The notes below the pieces were generated by a model. The model made no database searches. It was given only the letters and a program-made list of their open reading frames with translations, and was not told where the DNA came from. A DNA stretch of 12,387 bases. Origin: Clostridiales bacterium (GTDB lineage: Bacteria > Bacillota > Clostridia > Saccharofermentanales > UBA5734). The DNA lies in contig DOFA01000172.1 of assembly GCA_003532195.1 (NCBI GenBank), forward strand, positions 1-12,387, given 5' to 3'. This document shows, one piece after another, positions 6,920-12,387 of the stretch (positions are counted from its first letter, which is position 1; the number at the start of each line of letters is the position of its first letter). The position numbers and the translations under genes are program-made.

Positions 6920-9046
6920 ATGACCGGTCATATTTTGAAAATGCCGATGATCCTGTTTTTCTGCAGCCGCCTGGTTCTGTGTCTGAACATCCTTGCAGCG
7001 GCAACAGCCACAGTTCCCTTAATTGCCGCTCTGGGCTTTACCGGCATTAATCTGCTCTACGGCGCCTGTTATCTGCAATTCTACGTTCTCGTCCTGATTG
7101 TCTGTTCCGCCTACGAGTTTTTTAGCCGGGCCAAAGAGCAGGCCATAGATGAGGCGCTGGCCGCCGTCACCGGAGGGCGCCCGCTTTATCTCGTTCATAT
7201 GCTGCTCTGGCAGCTGATCGTGCTGGCTCTGATTCACCTGCTGCAATTGCTCCTCCTGCTGACTGGTTCCCTGCTCAACGATGGGCAGAACTATTTTCTC
7301 AGCTATCTGGGTAAACCGATCCTGTTTAACCTGCTGTTGCCCTCCCTGATCGGCGTGTTGTTGGCTTACGTCCTGGCCAGCCGGGTCGGACGTCTGACCG
7401 CCTACGGCTGTTTATTTGTCTTCCTGCTCCTGGTCAGCCCTTTTGCTGAAAACCTGGTCTGGGAAATCAAGCCGGAAGGATTCCCGATTGACCAGGTTTT
7501 CAATGCTTTGCGCTGGCCGTTTACGATTCTCTATCAAAATCGGGGCTGGGCGGTCGATTTACAATATGGGCTGCAGACCGAAGGCCCCCGGCTGCAGGTC
7601 CAGCTTTTCTGGTTGTTATTGTTAACAGGGCTGGGCCCTCTGGCCAGCTGCCTCAAACGCGGCCGCCAGATCCGACGGATGATGGCAATTGCGGCTGTCG
7701 CGACCGCCGCTGTGTTTCTGGTCCTGTCTTTCCAGCCGGCCAGCCTGTACCGCCTCAACCATCGCTGGGACGGCATCTATGCTGATATGTATTATTATCA
7801 TTTTGGATACACGGATCTTTCGCTGCGCGACACTCAGAATCCCGGTTTCAGGATTAGCGCTTACGTATTGGACGTCCGGTTCAACCGCAGACTGGATGTT
7901 TCCGCCAGTCTCAATATTCAGGCAGATGCGCCCGTACAGGATCTGACCCTCACCCTGTACCGGGGTTACCGGGTTTCGCGGGTTGAACTGGCGAGCGGTC
8001 AGGAAGTAAGCTTTATCCGGGACGGAGACCTGTTATCTCTGCATCTGCCCTCCCTGTGTCAGAATATGCAGATCTCACTGCAATACAGCGGCCATTGCCA
8101 GATGCTCTACAGCAACAGCGAAGCCGCTATGCTGCCGGGCTATTTCCCCTGGTATCCGATGGCCGGCAGCCGCCAGGTCTTCATCGACGATCTGTGCGGT
8201 TATGGCTTCAATCCTTATAACCGGATCGAACCGGCCGACTTTTGCCTGACGGTTGCCGGCTGCCGGCAAGCGGTCACCAACCTGCCGCAGGCTGGAGATG
8301 GCTCGTATGCCGGCCGGACTGACGGATTGAGCCTGTTTGCCGGACAGATCCTGCCGGCTGGCGACGCGCAGGTCCTTTCCTGCCTGCCCTTGTCTTTCGA
8401 CCGAACCGCCGGCTGTGCGCAATTTGTCTCCCGGATGAAGGACTCCCTGAACCAGGCGCTGGATCGCCTGGAAAGCGTTTACAACCTGAATTTGGATATC
8501 TGGCTCGGCAAGCTCATCCTGCATCCGTCTTTTGATCTCGGCCGAACTTATCACAGCAACCAGCTGGCGGTCTTTCAGGACTATATCCTGATCAGCGGCA
8601 CTGAATTTAAAGTTGCGGATATTCTTAGATATTACTTGACGCAACAGGCAACCAAAACCGATTCAGCGCTTTGCGACCTGTTCGTCAACAGCCTGCGGGA
8701 AACGCCGGAACAATGCCTGGACAACTTGCTGCGCACGTTCGATATGCTGGAGTCCAGCCGGCAGATGATGGCCAATCAGGGTATGCCAACCCACGAGTAC
8801 GACACCCGCCTGGCCCTGCGTGAGCCGCTAACCCTGGCGGTTGAGCGGCTGGGCGCCGTCCGGGTCGTGCCGGCTATTCTCAGCTATATGCTCGACGCCA
8901 GAACGCCGGCGGATGATCAGCTTTTTCTGCGCCGCCTGGCGGAGGGCAGCGAAGCGGGCAAGCCCGCAGAGCTTGATTCCACGGAACATGGTTCCGCGGA
9001 GAATGGTTCCTCAGCGAAGGAGGGTCTCGATGCAACTGGAAATTAA
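6920..9046 (+). CDS. ABC-2-type permease with extracytoplasmic degenerate M1 aminopeptidase-like domain
   Basis: This 708-residue protein has seven predicted membrane segments near residues 12-36, 44-66, 92-118, 132-155, 160-178, 228-246 and 252-271. The loop at 67-91 (SRAKEQAIDEALAAVTGGRP) resembles the cytoplasmic coupling region of ABC-2 permeases. Positive residues after segments 4 and 6 fit an inside N-terminus, which places residues 272-708 outside the membrane. That domain has the beta-rich pattern of M1 aminopeptidase N-domains (SASLNIQA, LTLTLYRGYRV, LPGYFPWYPM). Where M1 enzymes have HExxH, this protein reads DILRY (567-571), so the zinc site is lost. Active M1 domains fused to ABC permeases are known in other bacteria; this version is probably a binding domain. 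A GGAAAGG site precedes the ATG. The hydrophilic tail (about 676-708) overlaps the ATPase start by 17 bp. Confidence 0.75.
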   Translation: MTGHILKMPMILFFCSRLVLCLNILAAATATVPLIAALGFTGINLLYGACYLQFYVLVLIVCSAYEFFSRAKEQAIDEALAAVTGGRPLYLVHMLLWQLIVLALIHLLQLLLLLTGSLLNDGQNYFLSYLGKPILFNLLLPSLIGVLLAYVLASRVGRLTAYGCLFVFLLLVSPFAENLVWEIKPEGFPIDQVFNALRWPFTILYQNRGWAVDLQYGLQTEGPRLQVQLFWLLLLTGLGPLASCLKRGRQIRRMMAIAAVATAAVFLVLSFQPASLYRLNHRWDGIYADMYYYHFGYTDLSLRDTQNPGFRISAYVLDVRFNRRLDVSASLNIQADAPVQDLTLTLYRGYRVSRVELASGQEVSFIRDGDLLSLHLPSLCQNMQISLQYSGHCQMLYSNSEAAMLPGYFPWYPMAGSRQVFIDDLCGYGFNPYNRIEPADFCLTVAGCRQAVTNLPQAGDGSYAGRTDGLSLFAGQILPAGDAQVLSCLPLSFDRTAGCAQFVSRMKDSLNQALDRLESVYNLNLDIWLGKLILHPSFDLGRTYHSNQLAVFQDYILISGTEFKVADILRYYLTQQATKTDSALCDLFVNSLRETPEQCLDNLLRTFDMLESSRQMMANQGMPTHEYDTRLALREPLTLAVERLGAVRVVPAILSYMLDARTPADDQLFLRRLAEGSEAGKPAELDSTEHGSAENGSSAKEGLDATGN
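8954..8999 (+). promoter_or_regulatory. Two hairpins in the permease 3' end before the ATPase start
   Basis: GCGGGC/GCCCGC (8954-8959 with 8962-8967) and CGGAAC/GTTCCG (8982-8987 with 8991-8996) are perfect inverted repeats. The second extends to nine pairs with one mismatch (8979-8999). They end about 18 nt before the AAGGAGGG ribosome binding site (9017-9024) of the ATPase. They could tune translational coupling, but GC-rich coding sequence can produce such stems by chance. Confidence 0.25.
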
Positions 9047-9920
9047 AAACCTTACCGGATCGTATGGCCGGAGAACAGTCCTGCACGCTGTCAACCTGAC
9101 ACTGCACCCCGGGGTCTACGGATTACTCGGCCCTAATGGTTCCGGAAAAACAACGCTGCTGCGGCTCATCACTGGCCTTTTGGAAGCACCGGACGGGTCT
9201 GTACTGTTTGACGGCCGGCCCAGGTCAGCCTGGAAAAACCGGGAGCCGATGATCGGCTACCTGCCGCAGAAATTCGGCCTGCTCAAAGAATTATCCGTCT
9301 ATCAGCAGATGCTTTATTTCGCCTGCCTGAAACAGTTGCCCGCAGAAAGCCGCAAACAGGAAATCGAAACGGCGATCCAGTCGGTTAGTCTCACGGACCG
9401 GATTCGGGAACGATGCGGCAGGCTCTCCGGCGGCATGATCCGCCGGCTGGGGATCGCCCAGGCGATTCTCGGCCAGCCTGACCTGATTCTGTTTGACGAA
9501 CCGACGGCCGGCCTTGACCCGGAAGAACGCCTGCGTTTCAAGTCGGTTCTCAACCTGCTGGGCCACCGCTGTCCGGTCGTTCTGGCCACGCATATTGTCG
9601 AGGATGTGGAATCGGCTTGCGATCAGGTTATCGTGCTCAGCAACGGGCGTTTCTGCTTTGACGGCTCAAGGGCCGGTCTGGCCCGGCTGGCTGCCGGACG
9701 GGTCTATGAACTGCCGGCGGACCAACTGGATCAAATTAAGCTTGATAAAACGGTCATCAGCTATTTTGACGACCCGGCCTGGGGTAAACAGGTTCGCATT
9801 CTGTTGACCGGCACGGGCGGCAGCGTCCCGGATCCGGACTCGATCCCTCGGGCGGCGCGCCGCTGCGAGCCGGGAGCTGCTGACGGCTATCTTTATGCGG
9901 TCAAGCGGTTGGCAGATTGA
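9030..9920 (+). CDS. ABC transporter ATP-binding protein
   Basis: This 296-residue protein is a complete nucleotide-binding subunit. It shows Walker A GPNGSGKT (34-41), Q-loop Q80 in GYLPQKFG, signature LSGGM (132-136), Walker B LILFDE (152-157), D-loop AGLD (160-163) and the switch histidine H188 in LATHIVED. All catalytic residues are intact. The order and the C-terminal extension (about 215-296) resemble ATPases paired with ABC-2 permeases. The ATG at 9030 was chosen because AAGGAGGG lies 5 nt upstream and the family's N-terminal strand (LEIKNLTGSYG) starts there; the frame also runs back to 8841 but inside the permease gene. It overlaps the preceding gene by 17 bp and the following one by 1 bp, so the three products are translationally coupled and should form one transporter. 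The direction is probably export, by family. Confidence 0.93.
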   Translation: MQLEIKNLTGSYGRRTVLHAVNLTLHPGVYGLLGPNGSGKTTLLRLITGLLEAPDGSVLFDGRPRSAWKNREPMIGYLPQKFGLLKELSVYQQMLYFACLKQLPAESRKQEIETAIQSVSLTDRIRERCGRLSGGMIRRLGIAQAILGQPDLILFDEPTAGLDPEERLRFKSVLNLLGHRCPVVLATHIVEDVESACDQVIVLSNGRFCFDGSRAGLARLAAGRVYELPADQLDQIKLDKTVISYFDDPAWGKQVRILLTGTGGSVPDPDSIPRAARRCEPGAADGYLYAVKRLAD

Positions 9921-10564
9921 TGCGGGCGGCAAGCTGCCGGTTCTGGCTCAGTCTGAAAAACATGCGCGGCTGGCTTTGGACGCCGCTGATTTTCCTGTAC
10001 GCGCTTCTGCCGTCCCTGCAGCGCAATATCCAGCTGGCGGCCCGCACGGCAGATATTGGCCGGCTGCGGTTTTTTGCTGAGGCACAGACCTTCATTCCCC
10101 TGCTCTCGATCGTCTGGCACTATCTGTTTTTCCGGGAGTATCTGGACCACGATATCGCCGAAGTCCTATACGCAGCGGACCGGCGCCCGAAACTTCGTTT
10201 CTCGGTCTATCTTTGCGGGCTTTACCTGGCTGCCGCCGCACCGCTTTTTATCTGGTATGTCCGCTGCTATCCGGACAGCGTCTGGGAAATACTGCGCTTA
10301 TCCGGGCAGGTGTTCTTCCTGGCTGCGCTTTACTATGGCTTGATCTATCTGACGCGATCAGCTTTGCTCTCTTTCGGACTGGTTCTCCTCGGGAGTGCCG
10401 CCCTGATCTATTCCCTGGCCGGCACCCTGGCGGAGTATAATCTGTTCGCCCTCGAAACGCCGGCCGGTCAGGTACCCTTGGCAGCCTGCCTGATCTACCT
10501 GGCGCTGGCCGGCTTGTTCATCTTGCTGGGTTTGCGCCGGGAACGCCGGTTCATTTGCAGTTAA
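9920..10564 (+). CDS. Second ABC transporter permease subunit (six-TM membrane protein)
   Basis: This 214-residue protein has about six hydrophobic segments (residues 17-33, 56-72, 95-114, 126-145, 147-168, 184-205), the size and shape of an ABC-2 permease half. The stretch LFFREYLDHDIAEVLYAADR followed by RPKLRF (69-94) aligns by eye with the coupling region of the large permease upstream (EFFSRAKEQAIDEALAAVTG followed by GRPLYL). Both share FF-R, an acidic/Ile pair, E-x-L-x-A and RP, so the two membrane proteins look paralogous. The ATG at 9920 overlaps the ATPase stop in TGATG; a TTG codon sits directly before it. The likely role is as the second half of a heterodimeric channel with the 708-residue permease. 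Specific substrate cannot be inferred. It is the last gene of the operon; no strong terminator follows. Confidence 0.75.
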   Translation: MRAASCRFWLSLKNMRGWLWTPLIFLYALLPSLQRNIQLAARTADIGRLRFFAEAQTFIPLLSIVWHYLFFREYLDHDIAEVLYAADRRPKLRFSVYLCGLYLAAAAPLFIWYVRCYPDSVWEILRLSGQVFFLAALYYGLIYLTRSALLSFGLVLLGSAALIYSLAGTLAEYNLFALETPAGQVPLAACLIYLALAGLFILLGLRRERRFICS

Positions 10565-10621
10565 AATTCCGGCCATTCCCCGGTCTCTTTAAAAACCATA
10601 TACCCGGTTACAGCAATCGAT

Positions 10622-10627
10622 TATAAT
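10622..10627 (+). promoter_or_regulatory. Consensus -10 box upstream of the cytochrome b/b5 pair
   Basis: A perfect TATAAT lies 66 nt before the start of the membrane protein gene. The hexamer 17 bp upstream (TATACC, 10599-10604) matches the -35 consensus at only three positions, so strength or sigma-factor use is uncertain. The 128-nt gap before the gene otherwise shows no structure I can name. Confidence 0.4.
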
Positions 10628-10692
10628 AGAATCAAGGTATTTCATGAAACAAAATCGGGGTGTCTGCGGATATATGGAATGGAGGAATGCTC

Positions 10693-11106
10693 ATGAGTGA
10701 AACCGGCAGTCTGTTTGGCTGGCTGATCGCAATCGGTTTATTCCTGACCTTGCTGAATTACCCGGTCAAGGTCATCTACAGGACAAAGATTGCCCCCTTG
10801 CCCCGCGAATCGAAAATGAAGACCGCTTATGGCCATATCCAGAGATTTATCGTCACGTACCATCGTTTCTTTGCCCTTTTCACGACTCTGATGCTGACTG
10901 CCCACATCATCATCCAGCTGGTCTATCGATGGCTGTCCTGGACCGGGCTTGCCGCTGCCATCCTGATGGTCGTTAATGGCTTCCTGGGCGGTTACGGGCA
11001 TTTTATCAAAAAGAAAAAGCGATCCGCCTGGTTTTATATCCACCGGACTGTGGCGAGCCTTCTGATTATCGCCATTGTTGTCCACCTGGTGACAAATGGC
11101 CGCTGA
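10693..11106 (+). CDS. Four-helix membrane protein with paired histidines, probable di-heme cytochrome b
   Basis: This 137-residue protein has four membrane segments near residues 6-26, 55-78, 82-101 and 114-132. Segment 2 holds H57 and H71, and segment 4 holds H117 and H131. Both pairs are 14 residues apart, the spacing that places two heme-ligating histidines on opposite ends of one helix in cytochrome b of the bc1 complex, also in helices two and four. H48 and H103 lie near helix ends. This strongly suggests a compact transmembrane di-heme b cytochrome. A conserved-looking basic loop, IKKKKR (105-110), probably faces the cytosol. GGAGG lies 7 nt before the ATG at 10693; ATGs at 10687 and upstream fit less well. 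The next gene, 14 nt downstream, encodes a cytochrome b5-like lipoprotein, which could exchange electrons with it outside the membrane. Partner reductase and final acceptor are unknown. Confidence 0.75.
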   Translation: MSETGSLFGWLIAIGLFLTLLNYPVKVIYRTKIAPLPRESKMKTAYGHIQRFIVTYHRFFALFTTLMLTAHIIIQLVYRWLSWTGLAAAILMVVNGFLGGYGHFIKKKKRSAWFYIHRTVASLLIIAIVVHLVTNGR

Positions 11107-11120
11107 AAGGGGTGCTTGAC

Positions 11121-11489
11121 ATGATTAAGACTAATCAAAGGATGAGCCGTCATCTGCTGCTCTTAATGGTCATTCTGCTTGCGGTTATCGCTGCCAGTGC
11201 CTGTTCAGGCGCTGCTGCAACTACAAACACAGCCGCAACCGGAAACGCGACTGAACGGTCTTTTACAATTGATGAGCTGGCCCAGTATGACGGCCTCGAA
11301 GGCAGAAAGGCCTATATCGCCGTTGACGGTGTCGTTTATGATGTCACGGACATTGCCCAATGGAAAGACGGCCTTCACCAGGGGAAATTTCAGGCAGGCA
11401 AAGATTACAGCGACGAAATCCGCAGCGAATCGCCCCATGGTCTCAGCATGCTCAGCCGCGCTGATAAGGTCGGCATCTTGGCCGACTGA
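11121..11489 (+). CDS. Cytochrome b5-like heme-binding lipoprotein
   Basis: This 122-residue protein has an N-terminal signal sequence (hydrophobic 11-27) ending in ASAC with C28 as the probable lipidated cysteine. A threonine/alanine-rich linker (about 29-45) follows. Residues 46-120 form a cytochrome b5-like domain: FTIDELAQYDG, AYIAVDGVVYDVTD, then W81-KDG-LHQGKF with H86 and SPHGLSML with H106. The two histidines are in the positions expected for heme ligands in the bacterial version of this family, where the classic HPGG is replaced. It should be anchored outside the cytoplasmic membrane. AAGGGG lies about 8 nt before the ATG at 11121; a GTG at 11112 is less likely. It is the second gene of the redox pair and probably relays electrons to or from the adjacent membrane cytochrome. 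Binding of steroids or other ligands instead of heme is a less likely alternative. Confidence 0.85.
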   Translation: MIKTNQRMSRHLLLLMVILLAVIAASACSGAAATTNTAATGNATERSFTIDELAQYDGLEGRKAYIAVDGVVYDVTDIAQWKDGLHQGKFQAGKDYSDEIRSESPHGLSMLSRADKVGILAD

Positions 11490-11523
11490 TTAATAGGAAG
11501 ACTATCTTGACTGCTTGCCCTCT

Positions 11524-11803
11524 TCACTGATAACAAATCTTTCTCAAGCCTGTTCTTTCACTAATCCATTAAGGCCCGGACAGCCTCCGGCATCAAGCCC
11601 TGGCCCCAGTAGTCCTTGGCCAGCACATAACCGATTTCCTTGATTCTCAGATTTTGAAAGCGCTCCTCTTCGTTGGCCCAGGATTTGTGCAGCCCGAGTG
11701 ATCCGATGGCTTTCCGGTCGTGCTTGTGATAAAGGGTGAGAACATCCTTGCCCTCGATAATACGATAAAAAGCAAGGCCAGCGCCAATAATAATCCGGAA
11801 TAA
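11524..11803 (-). pseudogene. Decayed GNAT acetyltransferase remnant
   Basis: Minus-strand translation of 11803-11561 gives 80 residues with clear GNAT features: KAIGSLGLH, KEIGYVLAKDYWGQGLMPEA and VRAL. The central part is the acetyl-CoA binding motif A, as in RimJ/RimL-type N-acetyltransferases. There is no usable start codon, and about the first 50 residues of a normal enzyme are missing. After RALMD comes a TAG. GNAT-like sequence then seems to continue in the two other frames (LVKEQ, then GLRKICYQ) before ending near 11524, which suggests further frameshifts. The remnant is in frame with the upstream DUF1801 gene, directly after its TGA. Other genes here end in TGA, so recoding is unlikely; a deletion joining two genes is simpler. 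No active enzyme is expected. Confidence 0.65.
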
Positions 11804-12223
11804 TCAGCTTGGGTTGACCGCCCTTTGATAACACCATTGGGCGATCTCGGTAATCAAATCCAAAGGCAGCGGCTGATTATATGGCAGCTGCACCGCGCCC
11901 TTGCTGAACGCGTACGGCGCCAGGCGATCGCGGAAATGTTCAATCGCCTCGCTGCCGGGATATATGCCAAGATGATTCTTGAATGCCGCGAAATGGATGA
12001 TATTCTGCCGATGCCAATAGGTCGGCATCCGCCAGGACAGGCATTCCTGAACATCCGGCAACGCTGCTCGGATCGTGTCGCGCACCTGGTTTAAATAATT
12101 CTGCACCGGTTCCGGCTGGGCGGCTATATAGGCGTCGATTGTTTCCAATGGCTCGCCGCAGCTGTGTTTGGTATTTCTCCTGGTAAATTCGCGCCCGCAA
12201 TTCGGGCATTGCCAGACTGCCAT
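11804..12223 (-). CDS. DUF1801 family protein with N-terminal zinc-knuckle motif
   Basis: This 139-residue protein has a DUF1801 (YdhG-like) domain from about residue 28: IDAYIAAQPEPV, IRAALPDVQECLSWRMPTYW, FAAFKNHLGIYPG and FSKGAVQLPYNQPLP. This fold is small, cytosolic and structurally compared with frataxin-like iron-binding proteins, but biochemical function is not settled. The first 22 residues carry C6-x2-C9 and H20-x-C22 (CPNCGREF, KHSCG), a four-ligand set that could hold one zinc. A very similar leader occurs, as I recall, on proteins with other small domains such as DUF5655. The ribosome binding site is weak (GGGGT about 10 nt before ATG). It lies 55 nt downstream of the DUF4256 gene on the same strand, so the two may be co-transcribed. 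Its stop codon abuts the GNAT remnant. Confidence 0.8.
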   Translation of the reverse strand: MAVWQCPNCGREFTRRNTKHSCGEPLETIDAYIAAQPEPVQNYLNQVRDTIRAALPDVQECLSWRMPTYWHRQNIIHFAAFKNHLGIYPGSEAIEHFRDRLAPYAFSKGAVQLPYNQPLPLDLITEIAQWCYQRAVNPS

Positions 12224-12278
12224 GGTCTTTTACCCCGCTTCCCTTCGTTTTAAATCGCACGCATACCATTTTTTTGGG

Positions 12279-12387
12279 TCAGACGCGCAGCAGGCCACGA
12301 AATCCCCGGGCGGCATAATAGGATTCGGCGCCATTGTGATAGATGAAAACTGTATTATAACGGCGGTCGCCGAATATCGCCCCACCG
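12279..12387 (-). CDS. DUF4256 family protein, C-terminal fragment
   Basis: Only the last 35 residues are inside the window; the rest lies beyond the right edge. The visible sequence, GDRRYNTVFIYHNGAESYY followed by AARGFRGLLRV and a TGA, matches my memory of the conserved C-terminus of DUF4256 proteins. That family is of unknown function and common in Bacillota and other bacteria. The family match rests on pattern recall, but the end of the open frame is clear. It is in the same orientation as the DUF1801 gene downstream of it. Confidence 0.65.
   Translation of the reverse strand, partial: GGAIFGDRRYNTVFIYHNGAESYYAARGFRGLLRV

Noticed and set aside
10569..10590. CCGG...CCGG stem followed by TCTCTTT after the last ABC operon gene
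   Set aside because: The stem is only about 4 bp; too weak to call as a terminator.
11469..11486. GTCGGC/GCCGAC stem at the end of the cytochrome b5-like gene as a terminator
   Set aside because: It lies mostly within the coding end and is not followed by a run of T.
11804..11806. Recoding of UGA to fuse the DUF1801 and GNAT frames
   Set aside because: Several complete genes in the window end with TGA, and no selenocysteine insertion element was seen; a deletion scar is simpler.
1..12387. CRISPR array, tRNA or rRNA genes, insertion sequence ends
   Set aside because: Scanned by eye on both strands; no regularly spaced repeats, cloverleaf candidates, transposase motifs or target-site duplications were recognised.

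Overview
The window looks like a bacterial chromosome of moderate GC content, most likely from an anaerobic member of the Bacillota (Clostridia or a relative). The basis is strong GGAGG-type ribosome binding sites, near-consensus TATAAT promoters, and the mix of protein families: flavodoxin, AAA/DUF4143, corrinoid-type URO-D family, XRE and AraC regulators, DUF4256. This placement is inferred from family composition only. No rRNA, tRNA, CRISPR array, transposase or phage gene was seen.

Layout. (1) 1-210: C-terminus of a flavodoxin-like protein. (2) 214-1511: a single AAA+ ATPase of the DUF4143 family, whose sigma-A-type promoter is overlapped by a perfect 10-bp palindrome. (3) 1527-6290: a metabolic and regulatory block. 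A URO-D/MtaA-like protein on the minus strand is divergent from an AraC regulator, which is followed by a coupled NAD-dependent epimerase-like protein. Next comes an XRE repressor-like domain fused to an ADP-ribosylglycohydrolase. A GC-rich intrinsic terminator follows at 6328-6352. (4) 6382-10564: a four-gene operon with its own promoter. It encodes a small secreted protein, a 7-TM permease carrying a large extracytoplasmic M1-aminopeptidase-like domain that has lost its zinc site, an ABC ATPase, and a second, shorter permease. (5) 10622-11489: a two-gene redox module, a four-helix membrane protein with cytochrome-b-like paired histidines and a cytochrome b5-like lipoprotein. (6) 11524-12387, minus strand: the end of a DUF4256 gene, a DUF1801 gene, and a decayed GNAT acetyltransferase lying in the same frame just after the DUF1801 stop.

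The most interesting parts are the secreted-protein/ABC operon, which resembles a peptide export or self-protection system but matches no class I can name with certainty; the XRE-ADP-ribosylglycohydrolase fusion; the minimal paired-histidine cytochrome b plus cytochrome b5 lipoprotein; and the operator-like palindrome at the DUF4143 promoter. All functional links between neighbours are inferences from gene order.
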